From the NCBI RefSeq assembly GCF_030658505.1, contig NZ_JAUTXR010000124.1, forward strand, positions 1-64,000: DNA of 64,000 nt, read 5' to 3'. Positions 8,149 to 16,655 of this stretch are shown in pieces. Position 1 is the first letter of the stretch. Every line of letters begins with the position of its first letter. A program made the translations under genes and the position numbers. This DNA comes from Stenotrophomonas raiganjensis (SeqCode) (GTDB taxonomy: Bacteria; Pseudomonadota; Gammaproteobacteria; Xanthomonadales; Xanthomonadaceae). The notes beneath the pieces were generated by a model, which did no database searches, had not been told where the DNA came from, and worked only from the letters and a program-made list of their open reading frames with translations.

Positions 8149-8658
8149 ATGAGCCGCATCGTTGCACTGGATACCGAAACCACCGGCATCTCCCACCGCC
8201 TGGGGCACCGGGTGATCGAAATCGGTGCCGTCGAACTGATCGACGGCCAGCTCACCGGGCGCCAGTTCCACACCTACCTGCAACCGCAGCGCAGGGTCGA
8301 TTGGGGTGCGCAGCGCGTGCATGGCATCAGCGATGCGATGCTGGTGGGCAAGCCCCTGTTCTCCAGCAAGGCCGCCGAACTGCTGGAATTCCTGCGCGGC
8401 AGCGAGATGGTCGCGCACAACGCCACATTCGACGTCGGCTTCCTCGACAATGAGCTGCGCCTGGCCGGCATTCCCGCCACGCTGGCCCAGCACTGCCGCA
8501 TCACCTGCAGCCTGAAGCTGGCGCGCGGGCGTTGGCCGGGCCAGAGCAACAAGCTGGATGATGTGCTGCAGCGCCTGCGCATTCCAGGGACGCGCGGCCT
8601 GCACGGTGCATTGAAGGATGCCCATCTGCTGGCGCAGGTGATTCCGCACCTGCGCTGA
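8149..8658 (+). CDS. DEDDh 3'-5' exonuclease, DnaQ-like paralogue
   Basis: 169 residues, only an exonuclease domain. ExoI motif DTETTG with Asp8 and Glu10, ExoII HNATFDVGFL with Asp95, ExoIII HGALKDAH with His152 and Asp157: a complete DEDDh metal-binding set. Fold and motifs match the DnaQ proofreading subunit, but it is much shorter than true DnaQ (about 240) and lacks the C-terminal alpha-subunit binding tail. It is more likely a stand-alone paralogue acting on DNA or RNA 3' ends than the replicative subunit. It is convergent with the next gene (14-base gap). Confidence 0.85.
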   Translation: MSRIVALDTETTGISHRLGHRVIEIGAVELIDGQLTGRQFHTYLQPQRRVDWGAQRVHGISDAMLVGKPLFSSKAAELLEFLRGSEMVAHNATFDVGFLDNELRLAGIPATLAQHCRITCSLKLARGRWPGQSNKLDDVLQRLRIPGTRGLHGALKDAHLLAQVIPHLR

Positions 8659-8671
8659 GGCCTGGCCGCTG

Positions 8672-9886
8672 TCACGCCGGCCGCAACCAGCGCTCGATCA
8701 TTGCAACGCCACAGGCCACCCCGTCCTCATGGCGCATCGCCGCGCCCAGGGCCGCCGCGTGTGCGCGTGTTGCGTCGGTTTCAACGAAGGTGACGGCTGC
8801 CGCCAGCGTTGCTGAGTCCAGTCGCTTCGGTGACAGCGGCGCCGGCGCCACGCCCAACCGATACAGGCGATCGGCCCAGAAGAACTGATCTGCGGCGAAC
8901 GGCATTACCAGTGAGGGAATGCCTGCGCGGCAGGCCGAATGCGTGGTGCCGCTGCCACCGTGGTGGATGGCGAATGCGCAACGCGGGAACAGCGCTTCGT
9001 GTGGAGTCGGCCCCAGTACGAAGACCGAATCGGGCAAGCGCATCGCAGGCAGTCCCACCCAGCCAGGAAACAGCAGCACCCGGCGTGGCGCCAGCGCCTG
9101 CAGCAGGGCCGGCAACACGCGCTCGCGATCAAAGCCGGTCATGCTGCCGAAGCCCAGATACACCGGCGCCGGGCCGGCATCGAGGAAGGCCTGCAGATCG
9201 GCCGGGGGTATCCAGGGCGCATCAGGAAGGCGCCATTGGCCACAGACGATGTGGTCGGCCGGCCAATCCGCCGGTGGCGGCAGCAGCTGCGGCGAGATGC
9301 CATAGAGCATCGGCAGGCCGGGCCACAGCGAGCGGCGCGGCGATTGCCCCAGCTGCTCGCGGGCTGCGTTGATCGGCCGACGGAACTGGCGCCAGATCAG
9401 GCCGTTGACCAGCCCATAGCTGGCGCGGCTCAACCAGCCCGGCGAGCGTCCCGGTGGCAGGAACGGAGAGCGGAAGGCCCGCGTCGGGGTCAGCGGGATC
9501 ATGCCGGTGCCGATGACCGGCATTCCGTGGCGTTCGCCCACGCTCATGCCGACAAAGGCCGCCAGGCCACCGGTCAGAATCGCATCGCAGCCTTCGGCAG
9601 CGGCATCGGCCTGGCGCATCCAGCCGCTGACATGCTGCAGCGCCATCCGTGCCAGCCCGCTACTGGCGGCGGCAACACCGTTGCCACGTGAGACCAGCGC
9701 GACCACTTCGTCATGGATGTCACCTTCAAGAGCCGCATGGGGCACATCCAGTGCCTGCGCGCTGCCCAGGGTGCCGCCATCGGCAAGCAGTGTCACCTCG
9801 TGGCCTGCGCCGATCAGCCCATGGCAGAGCATGGCCAGGGGACGCGTATCGCCTTCGGTTCCGTAGGTCAGGGCCAGCAGCCGCAT
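8672..9886 (-). CDS. UGT/GT28-like glycosyltransferase
   Basis: 404 residues, GT-B fold. The N-terminus MRLLALTYGTEGDTRPLAMLCHGL is typical of glycosyltransferase family 28/1 enzymes (sterol, macrolide or lipid glycosyltransferases). The C-terminal nucleotide-sugar signature HHGGSGTTHSACRAGIPSLV, followed by PFAADQFFWADRL, is at about residues 303-335. No biosynthetic genes flank it, so the acceptor (lipid, sterol or small molecule) cannot be named. It is transcribed away from rpmB with a long gap (9887-10164) between them. Confidence 0.85.
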   Translation of the reverse strand: MRLLALTYGTEGDTRPLAMLCHGLIGAGHEVTLLADGGTLGSAQALDVPHAALEGDIHDEVVALVSRGNGVAAASSGLARMALQHVSGWMRQADAAAEGCDAILTGGLAAFVGMSVGERHGMPVIGTGMIPLTPTRAFRSPFLPPGRSPGWLSRASYGLVNGLIWRQFRRPINAAREQLGQSPRRSLWPGLPMLYGISPQLLPPPADWPADHIVCGQWRLPDAPWIPPADLQAFLDAGPAPVYLGFGSMTGFDRERVLPALLQALAPRRVLLFPGWVGLPAMRLPDSVFVLGPTPHEALFPRCAFAIHHGGSGTTHSACRAGIPSLVMPFAADQFFWADRLYRLGVAPAPLSPKRLDSATLAAAVTFVETDATRAHAAALGAAMRHEDGVACGVAMIERWLRPA

Positions 9887-9968
9887 GGAAAGCTCCGCAG
9901 TGAACCTGAGCAGTATGCCGGTTGGCGGGCTCCCGGCCCTGCCGGTTCAGCCCCAGCCTGTGGGTAAC

Positions 9969-9997
9969 TTGCGCAAGTGCTTGAACCCGTGCATAAT
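9969..9997 (+). promoter_or_regulatory. Sigma-70-type promoter for rpmB-rpmG
   Basis: TTGCGC (9969-9974), a 17-base spacer, then CATAAT (9992-9997). The spacing is ideal. It predicts a start near 10004 and a leader of about 160 bases before rpmB. Confidence 0.6.
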
Positions 9998-10026
9998 GCG
10001 CGGCTCGCTGTGTCCGGTTTTCTACC

Positions 10027-10061
10027 GGGCGGCGCCCCCGGGAGCACGTCCCCGGCCGCCC
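10027..10061 (+). promoter_or_regulatory. GC-rich compound hairpin in the rpmB leader
   Basis: GGGCGGC (10027-10033) pairs with GCCGCCC (10055-10061), and inside it GGGA pairs with TCCC. It lies in the predicted 160-base 5' leader of rpmB. Many ribosomal-protein operons are autoregulated through leader structures, so it is a candidate regulatory hairpin. No function is shown. Confidence 0.4.
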
Positions 10062-10164
10062 AACGCCAGCGTAACCCTTTGATTCTCTTGACGTGTGGTG
10101 GGCAACCATCGAGGCCGCCGTCTCCCGGGCTACGGGCTGACAACTACTACTATCGAGGTGCGCA

Positions 10165-10401
10165 ATGTCCCGCGTATGCCAGGTTTCCGGCAAGCGAGTG
10201 CAGACGGGTAACAACGTCTCGCACGCCAACAACAAGACCCGTCGTCGTTTCCTGCCGAATCTGCACGAGCGCCGTTTCTGGGTGGCCAGCGAGAACCGCT
10301 GGGTCAAGCTTCGTGTTTCCGCGCATGCACTGCGCACCATCGACAAGAACGGCATTGATTCCGTTCTGGCTGAGCTGCGTGCGCGCGGCGAAAAGGTCTG
10401 A
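10165..10401 (+). CDS. rpmB: 50S ribosomal protein L28
   Basis: 78 residues, the normal bacterial L28 length: [20 protein letters not shown], then the [15 protein letters not shown] core and an Arg/Lys-rich middle, ending [10 protein letters not shown] component of the large ribosomal subunit near the exit-site region. It is followed after 13 bases by rpmG, the usual rpmBG order. The cysteine in VCQVSGK is single, so this is a form without a zinc ribbon. Confidence 0.97.
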   Translation: MSRVCQVSGKRVQTGNNVSHANNKTRRRFLPNLHERRFWVASENRWVKLRVSAHALRTIDKNGIDSVLAELRARGEKV

Positions 10402-10414
10402 GGAGTAAAGCATC

Positions 10415-10579
10415 ATGGCAGGCAAGCGCGATAAGGTCCGTATGATTTCCTCGGCCGGTACCGGCCACTTCTACACGACCGACAAGAACAAGAAGAACAC
10501 CCCGGGGAAGATGGAATTCCTGAAGTACGATCCGGTCGTGCGCAAGCACGTCCTGTACAAGGAAGGCAAGATCAAGTAA
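10415..10579 (+). CDS. rpmG: 50S ribosomal protein L33
   Basis: 54 residues: [20 protein letters not shown], then [20 protein letters not shown] and [14 protein letters not shown]. This is the short zinc-free (C-) form of L33, with no CxxC pairs. GAGGAG at 10400-10405 overlaps the rpmB stop and is its ribosome site. A strong terminator follows 28 bases after the stop. It is too short for a 60-codon cutoff but plainly real. Confidence 0.97.
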   Translation: MAGKRDKVRMISSAGTGHFYTTDKNKKNTPGKMEFLKYDPVVRKHVLYKEGKIK

Positions 10580-10607
10580 TCCGCACGGATTGCTGGTCCC
10601 CGCGAAG

Positions 10608-10633
10608 AAACCCGCCCTTGTGGCGGGTTTTTT
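10608..10633 (+). terminator. Rho-independent terminator of rpmBG
   Basis: CCCGCC and GGCGGG form a stem around a CTTGT loop, preceded by AAA and followed by TTTTTTT. Confidence 0.93.
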
Positions 10634-10670
10634 CATGCCTGGCATTCGGGGGTACTTCCTGCATTGCTGT

Positions 10671-10695
10671 GGTGGGTGCCGACCTTGGTCGGCAC
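10671..10695. repeat. SMAG-like hairpin repeat
   Basis: GTGCCGACC (10676-10684) and GGTCGGCAC (10687-10695), preceded by GGTGG. Same element as at 6632-6651. It lies just after the rpmBG terminator. The rest of 10700-10920 shows no gene. Confidence 0.65.
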
Positions 10696-10923
10696 TGCCG
10701 CACTCCCTGCGCAGGCTGTCGCCAATGGCGTCCTGTCCGGTGCGAAGGGCTGAATGCGATAAGTGATTGTTCCTACCGGCTCCGGCGCTTCGCGCGGTTC
10801 AAATCGATTGGAACGACAGGCCCTGCCGTGCCCATGATGGCTGGCCGCTGCGGTTGCAGTGGCCGGGCTTGCAATCCCGTCGAATCGGTAGCCAGTAAAC
10901 TCGCCCGCCGTTGCCGGAAAGCT

Positions 10924-11035
10924 CCGCCGACGGCGGGCGACCCATCTGCCTCTATGGCGGACGGTGCGTGGGGGCCTCGCGCCCGCCGGTTTGGTGGCTA
11001 CCGTTCCCGGTATTGCAACCACGCATCGTCCGCCA
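10924..11035 (+). promoter_or_regulatory. Strongly structured leader RNA upstream of a small ORF
   Basis: A 17-bp stem is formed by 10955-10971 and 11019-11035 (arms TGGCGGACGGTGCGTGG and CCACGCATCGTCCGCCA, pairing throughout as RNA with one G-U). The 47-base interior has more short stems (GGG/CCC; ACCG/CGGT). Another hairpin, CCGCC-GAC-GGCGG, lies just before at 10924-10936. The structure ends 25 bases before the AAGGAGG ribosome site of the next ORF, so it is placed as a cis-acting leader or a free-standing small RNA. I do not recognise a known class. Confidence 0.5.
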
Positions 11036-11070
11036 CCTTCACGGTGGCCAGATCCGTTGAAGGAGGTTGC

Positions 11071-11319
11071 ATGAACACCCCATCACACCGCCAGGACCTG
11101 GAACTGGGCTGGCTGCGCCTGCAGCGCATGTTGCAAGGCATCGAGGGCATGGCGCTGCTGCTGTGCGATCACCATCTGGCACTGGCCAACGGTGCGCCGT
11201 CGCCGCTTCCAGAGGCACAGCTGGAGCGGGCCGCACAGGCCATTGCCTGCATGGCGCTCAACGGCCGCCGCCATGCCGATTCGGTACGCCAGCTGTGCGA
11301 GGTGCCGGTGCGGCACTGA
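11071..11319 (+). CDS. Small protein of unknown function (82 residues)
   Basis: MNTPSHRQDLELGWLRLQRM opens a mostly helical protein with LLLCDHHLALANG and AAQAIACMALNGRRHADSV. No domain was recognised. Evidence that it is real: an excellent AAGGAGG ribosome site four bases before the ATG, a tidy stop, and a structured leader in front. The upstream frame stays open but would cross the hairpin region, so the ATG at 11071 is preferred. It may be controlled by the leader structure. Confidence 0.6.
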   Translation: MNTPSHRQDLELGWLRLQRMLQGIEGMALLLCDHHLALANGAPSPLPEAQLERAAQAIACMALNGRRHADSVRQLCEVPVRH

Positions 11320-11327
11320 GCCATTCT

Positions 11328-11397
11328 GTAGAGCCGAGCCCACGCTCGGCTGCTCTGCGGTCGGAACGAAAGGCAGTCGAGCATGGCTCGACTCTAC
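11328..11397. repeat. SMAG repeat, dimer
   Basis: Begins GTAG-AGCCGAGC and ends CTAC. Two hairpins (GAGCCGAGC/GCTCGGCT and AGTCGAGC/GCTCGACT) lie in opposite orientation. GTAG-ended hairpins are the hallmark of Stenotrophomonas SMAG elements. It fills the gap before the cardiolipin synthase gene. Confidence 0.85.
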
Positions 11398-11444
11398 AAA
11401 GGCCGGTGGGCAGAATGGCCCATCACCTCCCGACGGGCGACACG

Positions 11445-12863
11445 ATGCTGTTCGAGTGGTTGCTGGGTTCCTACCTACTGCTGATCGACTGGCTGATCCG
11501 GCTGGTTGCACTGTGCTGGATCCCCACCCGCACCACGCCGGGGGCGGCGCGCAGCTGGCTGCTGCTGGTCGGCTTCGTGCCGCTGCTGGGCCTGCCGCTG
11601 TACCTGCTGTTCGGCCACCCGTGGCTGTCGCGCGAGCGCATCCGCCGCCAGGCCGAGGCCTCGCAGGTCATCCGCGAGGAACAGGCGCTGCAGCATCGCC
11701 TGCGCTGGACCCCGCAGCCGGACACCGCCAGCGCCGAAATCGTGCCGCTGGTGCAGCGCCAGGGCGATTTCATGCCGGTGCACGGCAACGCCGTCGACCT
11801 GCTGACCGACTACGACGAATCGCTGCACACGCTGATCGCCGACATCGACCAGGCCGAAGACCGGGTGCACCTGCTGTACTACCTGATGTTCGACGACGCG
11901 GTGGGCGAGGCTATCGTCGAGGCACTGCAGCGTGCGGCTGCACGGGGTGTGCAGTGCCGCGTGCTGCTCGACGCAGTGGGCGCCAAGCGTGGCCTGCGTG
12001 CCTATCGCAAGCGTCTGCAGGCGCGCGACATCGAAGTGCGCGCGATGCTGCCCGGTGGCCTGCGCTGGCGCCGCAGCGGACGCATGGACCTGCGCAACCA
12101 CCGCAAGATCGCAGTGATCGACAACGAAGTGGCCTATGTTGGTTCGCAGAACCTGGCGGGCCCGCAGTTCGTGCCGGGCCACCCGAACCGTGAGCTGGTG
12201 GCGCGCGTGCGCGGCCCGGCGGTGGCGCATCTGGAAGCCGTATTCGCCAGCGACTGGTACATGGAGACCGGCCAGCGCCTGGATGTGATCACCGATGTGC
12301 CCGAATGCGGCGACGACATCGCCACCCAGCTGCTGCCCAGCGGCCCGGCCTACCCGTACAGCAACGCGCGCGATGCGGTTGCGGCGCTGATTCATCTGGC
12401 GCGGCGCCGGCTGGTGATGGTGACCCCGTATTTCGTGCCCGACGAGGCCACGTTGAGCGCGCTGCGTATCGCCGCATTGTCCGGCGTGCAGGTGCAGCTG
12501 ATCCTGTCGGCCAGCAACAACCAGCGGCTGACCTCGTGGGCGCAGGAGGCCTACTACGACGAGCTGCTGCGCTGTGGCGTGCGCATCGCGCTGTACGAAC
12601 CGCAGTTCCTGCACGCCAAGCACATGAGCGTGGACGAGGACATCGCCGTGCTCGGCTCGATCAACATGGACATCCGCTCATTCGCGCTGAATGCCGAAAT
12701 CGGCCTGGTCTGCTACGACCGCGCGCTGGTGCAGCAGCTGTGCGCGATCGAGGACGGCTACCTGCGCGAGTCGCGTCAGCTGGACCTGCAGCAGTGGCGC
12801 AGCCGCCCCACGTGGCGGCGCAGCCGCGAAGGCATCGCACGGCTGGCCGATGCGTTGATGTGA
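11445..12863 (+). CDS. cls: Cardiolipin synthase (PLD superfamily)
   Basis: 472 residues. Joins two phosphatidylglycerol molecules to cardiolipin at the inner membrane. Two N-terminal membrane segments (LLGSYLLLIDWLIRLVAL; AARSWLLLVGFVPLLGLPLYLLFG) precede two phospholipase-D HKD motifs: HRKIAVID with His219 and HAKHMSVDED with His390, each followed by the GSxN signature (VGSQN, LGSIN). Length and layout match ClsA-type enzymes. The start at 11445 puts the membrane helix at the N-terminus; an ATG at 11415 is possible. It lies after a SMAG repeat and stands alone. Confidence 0.9.
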   Translation: MLFEWLLGSYLLLIDWLIRLVALCWIPTRTTPGAARSWLLLVGFVPLLGLPLYLLFGHPWLSRERIRRQAEASQVIREEQALQHRLRWTPQPDTASAEIVPLVQRQGDFMPVHGNAVDLLTDYDESLHTLIADIDQAEDRVHLLYYLMFDDAVGEAIVEALQRAAARGVQCRVLLDAVGAKRGLRAYRKRLQARDIEVRAMLPGGLRWRRSGRMDLRNHRKIAVIDNEVAYVGSQNLAGPQFVPGHPNRELVARVRGPAVAHLEAVFASDWYMETGQRLDVITDVPECGDDIATQLLPSGPAYPYSNARDAVAALIHLARRRLVMVTPYFVPDEATLSALRIAALSGVQVQLILSASNNQRLTSWAQEAYYDELLRCGVRIALYEPQFLHAKHMSVDEDIAVLGSINMDIRSFALNAEIGLVCYDRALVQQLCAIEDGYLRESRQLDLQQWRSRPTWRRSREGIARLADALM

Positions 12864-12914
12864 GGCAATGCCGGCCGCCCACTTCGGCAACCCGGCCTGT
12901 CATCGCCGATGGCC

Positions 12915-12920
12915 TACAAT
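12915..12920 (+). promoter_or_regulatory. -10 box TACAAT for a leaderless start
   Basis: TACAAT ends six bases before the ATG at 12927, placing the transcript start at or next to the A of the start codon. There is no ribosome site. The same spacing is seen before uvrD and polA. No clear -35 is visible. Confidence 0.55.
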
Positions 12921-12926
12921 CGGTGC

Positions 12927-14330
12927 ATGACTGATTCACCGCGTAATGGCGAACTGGACCTGGCAATCATCGGTGGTGGTGCGGCCGGCGTGCTGGTGGC
13001 AGTCCAGGTACTGCGCCAGGCCCGGGCGCCGCTGGCGCTGGCCATTTTCGAACCGGCTTCACAGCTGGCCCAGGGCATCGCCTATGCCACGCCGTGGCCG
13101 GAGCACCTGCTGAACGTGCCGGCGGCGAAGATGAGTGCGTTTGCCGACCAGCCCGGCGATTTCCTCGACTACCTGATGGCGGCCAACGCCTACCCGGGCG
13201 AGGCGCGCGAGACGCTTGGCGAGCGCTATGTGTGCCGCCACTTCTTTGCCGCCTACCTGGAGCAGCGGCTGCAGGAGGCCGTGGCCGCCAGCCCGGCGCA
13301 GCTGCAGGTGATCGCACAGCCGGTGCTGGGCCTGCAGCCGGATGACCACGGCTACTGGCTGACACTCGGCGATGGCCACATGCTGCACGCCGCGCAGGCG
13401 GTGCTGGCCACTGGCAACAGCATGCGCCCGCTGCCGGTGGCCGGTGCCGAGGCACTGCCCGCCGACGACGTGATCGAGGCCTGGGACTACGACGGTGTGC
13501 GTACCCTGGCCGGCGAACAGGCCGTGGCCATTGTCGGCTCCGGCCTGAGCATGGCCGACACCGTGCTGGCGCTGGTCGCCGCCGGCCATACCGGCCCGCT
13601 GCATGTGATCTCGCGCCATGGCCTGCTGCCGCTGCCGCACGCGCACGGTGGGCTGCCCACGTTCGATCCGGCCACGCTGCTGCCGATGAACCTGCGCCAG
13701 CGCCTGCGCGCGCTGCGCGGGTTTGCGCGCCAGGCGCAGGCCGACGGCCTGCCGTGGCAGGGCGTGATGGACCGCATCCGCCCACAAGGGCAGGCGCTGT
13801 GGTGCAGTCTCGACGAGGCCGACCAGCGCCGTTTCCTGCGCCATGTGGTGCGCTACTGGGATGTGCACCGCCACCGCATTGCCGAAGAGGTGGATGTTCA
13901 GCTGCAGTCGTTGATCGACAGCGGCCAGCTGCGCGTTCACCGCGCCCGCCTGCAACGCGTCTGGCGCGAAGGCGATGCCGTGCAACTGTCCGGCCGTGAT
14001 GCCTCGGGCGATGAACAGCAATGGACGATCGGCGGCGTGATCAACGCCACTGGCGTCGAAACCCGCGCCAGCGCGTTGCGCAACCCGTTGCTGCAGCAAT
14101 TGCAGGCCGATGGGCTTGCCCGCCCCGGCCCACATGGGCTGGGCCTGGACAGCACGGTGCCGGGCGACCGCCTGCGCGCCGCCGGTGGCCAGCCGCAGGC
14201 GCGGCTGGGCGTGCTCGGCAGCCTGCGCATCGGCAGCCTGTGGGAAAGCCTGGCGGTGCCTGAACTGCGTCAGCAGGCGCAGGCACTGGCCACCCAGGTG
14301 GTCGCAGGAGGCGCGACGGCGATGCCGTAA
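12927..14330 (+). CDS. FAD/NAD(P)-binding oxidoreductase-like protein (Pyr_redox_9 type)
   Basis: 467 residues. N-terminal Rossmann motif LAIIGGGAAG (about 12-21) for FAD; the ATPWPEHLLNVPAAKMSAF stretch, typical of the FAD-NAD(P)-binding Pyr_redox_9 family; and a second dinucleotide motif IVGSGLSMADT at about residue 203. Such proteins are distant relatives of ornithine N-hydroxylases, and most have no assigned substrate. It has no partner gene nearby that would point to one. Its TAA stop doubles as part of the -10 box of uvrD. The ATG at 12927 is chosen because the -10 TACAAT lies directly before it. Confidence 0.82.
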   Translation: MTDSPRNGELDLAIIGGGAAGVLVAVQVLRQARAPLALAIFEPASQLAQGIAYATPWPEHLLNVPAAKMSAFADQPGDFLDYLMAANAYPGEARETLGERYVCRHFFAAYLEQRLQEAVAASPAQLQVIAQPVLGLQPDDHGYWLTLGDGHMLHAAQAVLATGNSMRPLPVAGAEALPADDVIEAWDYDGVRTLAGEQAVAIVGSGLSMADTVLALVAAGHTGPLHVISRHGLLPLPHAHGGLPTFDPATLLPMNLRQRLRALRGFARQAQADGLPWQGVMDRIRPQGQALWCSLDEADQRRFLRHVVRYWDVHRHRIAEEVDVQLQSLIDSGQLRVHRARLQRVWREGDAVQLSGRDASGDEQQWTIGGVINATGVETRASALRNPLLQQLQADGLARPGPHGLGLDSTVPGDRLRAAGGQPQARLGVLGSLRIGSLWESLAVPELRQQAQALATQVVAGGATAMP

Positions 14331-14333
14331 AAT
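14328..14333 (+). promoter_or_regulatory. -10 box TAAAAT for leaderless uvrD
   Basis: TAAAAT is followed by six bases (GGGGGC) and the uvrD ATG at 14340. The first three bases are the stop codon of the upstream gene. Confidence 0.55.
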
Positions 14334-14339
14334 GGGGGC

Positions 14340-16532
14340 ATGGATGTCTCCCACCTGCTTGATGGCCTGAACCCGGCCCAGCGCGAAGCCGTCTCCGCTC
14401 CCCCCGGCCACCACCTGGTGCTGGCCGGTGCCGGTTCCGGCAAGACCCGCGTACTCACCCACCGCATCGCCTGGCTGCATGAAGTCGATGGCGTGCCGAC
14501 CCACGGCATTTTCGCGGTGACCTTCACCAACAAGGCGGCCGGCGAAATGCGCCACCGCATCGACGCCCAGCTGCCCAACGGCAGCCGTGGCATGTGGATC
14601 GGTACCTTCCACGGCCTGGCCAACCGCCTGCTGCGCCTGCACTGGCAGGACGCGAAGCTGCCCGAAGGCTTCCAGGTGATGGATTCGGACGACCAGCTGC
14701 GGCTGGTCAAGCGCGTGGTGCAGGCGCTGGAACTGGACGACGGCAAGTACCCGGCCAAGCAGATCGCGTGGTGGATCAACGCGCAGAAGGACGAAGGCCG
14801 CCGCCCGCAGCACATCCAGCCCGAACCGCACGACGCGTGGCTGGAAACCATGCGCCAGGCCTACATCGAGTACCAGGCGCGCTGCGACCGCGCCGGCCTG
14901 GTCGACTTCGCCGAGCTGCTGCTGCGCGCGCATGAACTGCTGCGCGACAACCCGGCGCTGCTGTCGCATTACCGCGCCCGCTTCCGCGAAATCCTGGTGG
15001 ACGAATTCCAGGATACCAACGCCATCCAGTACGCCTTTGTGCGCGTGCTGGCCGGCGATTCCGGCCATGTGTTCGTGGTCGGCGACGATGACCAGGCCAT
15101 CTACGGCTGGCGCGGTGCCAAGGTCGAGAACGTGCAGGGTTTCCTGCGCGATTTCCCGGGCGCGCAGACCATCCGCCTGGAGCAGAACTACCGCTCCACC
15201 GCCAACATCCTCGGTGCCGCCAACGCGGTGATCGCGCACAACCCCGATCGCATCGGCAAGCAGCTGTGGACCGATAGCGGCGACGGCGAGCCGATCGACC
15301 TGTACGCTGCGTACAACGAGATGGACGAGGCGCGCTACATCGTCGAGCGCGCCCGCCAATGGGTGCGCGACGGTGGCAGCTACACCGAAGTGGCCGTGCT
15401 CTACCGCAGCAACGCGCAGTCGCGCGCGCTGGAAGAGGCGCTGCTGAGCGAACAGGTGCCGTACCGCGTGTATGGCGGCATGCGCTTCTTCGAGCGAGCC
15501 GAAATCAAGGATGCGCTGGCCTACCTGCGCCTGCTGTCCAACCGCAACGATGACGCAGCCTTCGAGCGCGCGGTCAACACGCCCACCCGTGGCATCGGCG
15601 ACCGCACGCTGGACGAAGTGCGCCGCGAGGCGCGCGCACAGGGTATTTCGCTGTGGGAAGCGACCATGCTGGTCACCCAGGGCAGTGCGCTGGCCTCGCG
15701 CGCGCGCAATGCGTTGGCCGGCTTCCTGGTGCTGGTCAACGAGCTGCAGGCGCAGACCCAGCACATGACCCTGGCCGAGCGCGTCGACCACGTGCTGGCC
15801 CGCTCGCAGCTGCGTGAGCACTGGAGCAAGGAAAGCCGCAACGCGCTGGACTCGGAATCGCGTACCGACAACCTCGACGAACTGGTTTCGGTGGCCTCGC
15901 GCTTCGTGCGCCGCGCCGACGACATCGAGGAAGTGGGCGAGGACATGGACGAGCTGGTCGCGTTCCTGGCCTACGCCGCACTGGAGGCCGGTGAGGGCCA
16001 GGCGCAGGCGGGCGAGGACGGCGTGCAGCTGATGACCCTGCACTCGGCCAAGGGCCTGGAGTTCCCGCTGGTGTTCCTGGCCGGCCTGGAAGAAGGCCTG
16101 TTCCCCAGCGCACGTTCGCTGGAGGAAAGCGGGCGGCTGGAAGAAGAGCGCCGCCTGGCCTACGTGGGCATCACCCGCGCGCGCCAGAAGCTGGTGCTGA
16201 GCTATGCCGAGTCGCGCCGTATCCACGGCCAGGACAACTACAGCCTGCCGTCGCGTTTCCTGCGCGAGATTCCGCGCGAGCTGCTGCACGAAGTGCGGCC
16301 GAAGGTGCAGGTCTCGCGGCCGGCCTCGATGGGCGCGAGCCGGGTGATGGGCCATGCCTCGATCGAGGCGCCGCCAGTCAAGCTCGGCGCGCTGGTTACC
16401 CATCCCAAGTTCGGCGAAGGCATGGTGACCGACTACGAAGGCAGCGGCGCCCACGCCCGCGTGCAGGTCGAGTTCGCCGACGCCGGCAGCAAGTGGCTGG
16501 TGATGGCGTATGCCAACCTGACGGTGATCTGA
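14340..16532 (+). CDS. uvrD: DNA helicase II (UvrD)
   Basis: 730 residues, the usual UvrD size. 3'-5' superfamily-1A helicase used in nucleotide-excision and mismatch repair. Motif Q and Walker A are at the start (LNPAQREAV; GAGSGKT near residue 30), motif II DEFQDT at 221, then DDDQAIYGWRGA, the motif IV QNYRSTANIL, and motifs V-VI (TLHSAKGLEFPLVF; YVGITRARQKL). The C-terminal Tudor-like RNA-polymerase-binding segment (GALVTHPKFGEGMVTDYEG) is intact and separates UvrD from Rep. The ATG has no ribosome site but a -10 box six bases upstream. Confidence 0.95.
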   Translation: MDVSHLLDGLNPAQREAVSAPPGHHLVLAGAGSGKTRVLTHRIAWLHEVDGVPTHGIFAVTFTNKAAGEMRHRIDAQLPNGSRGMWIGTFHGLANRLLRLHWQDAKLPEGFQVMDSDDQLRLVKRVVQALELDDGKYPAKQIAWWINAQKDEGRRPQHIQPEPHDAWLETMRQAYIEYQARCDRAGLVDFAELLLRAHELLRDNPALLSHYRARFREILVDEFQDTNAIQYAFVRVLAGDSGHVFVVGDDDQAIYGWRGAKVENVQGFLRDFPGAQTIRLEQNYRSTANILGAANAVIAHNPDRIGKQLWTDSGDGEPIDLYAAYNEMDEARYIVERARQWVRDGGSYTEVAVLYRSNAQSRALEEALLSEQVPYRVYGGMRFFERAEIKDALAYLRLLSNRNDDAAFERAVNTPTRGIGDRTLDEVRREARAQGISLWEATMLVTQGSALASRARNALAGFLVLVNELQAQTQHMTLAERVDHVLARSQLREHWSKESRNALDSESRTDNLDELVSVASRFVRRADDIEEVGEDMDELVAFLAYAALEAGEGQAQAGEDGVQLMTLHSAKGLEFPLVFLAGLEEGLFPSARSLEESGRLEEERRLAYVGITRARQKLVLSYAESRRIHGQDNYSLPSRFLREIPRELLHEVRPKVQVSRPASMGASRVMGHASIEAPPVKLGALVTHPKFGEGMVTDYEGSGAHARVQVEFADAGSKWLVMAYANLTVI

Positions 16533-16557
16533 TCACCGTCGGGGGGCAGGAATTCCT

Positions 16558-16623
16558 GTAGAGCCGAGCCCATGCTCGGCTGCTCTTTCCCACCAGAAGC
16601 AGCTGAGCATGGCTCAGCTCTAC
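16558..16623. repeat. SMAG repeat, dimer
   Basis: GTAG-AGCCGAGC ... CAGCTCTAC: two opposed hairpins bounded by GTAG and CTAC, just after uvrD. Its end supplies TACAAT (16621-16626), which could be a -10 box for the next gene, 29 bases before the ATG. An inverted repeat ACGGTGATC/GATCACCGT spans the uvrD stop just before it. Confidence 0.85.
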
Positions 16624-16655
16624 AATAGGCGGCGACATCTTCCAGGAACGCTCCC

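Noticed and set aside
8149..8658. Replicative proofreading subunit dnaQ
   Set aside because: Too short, no C-terminal polymerase-binding tail, and not next to rnhA as is usual for dnaQ.
13059..16454. 1131-codon minus-strand open frame opposite uvrD and the FAD gene
   Set aside because: Shadow of GC-rich coding DNA: His/Gln/Arg-rich, no domains, fully antisense to genes with clear motifs.
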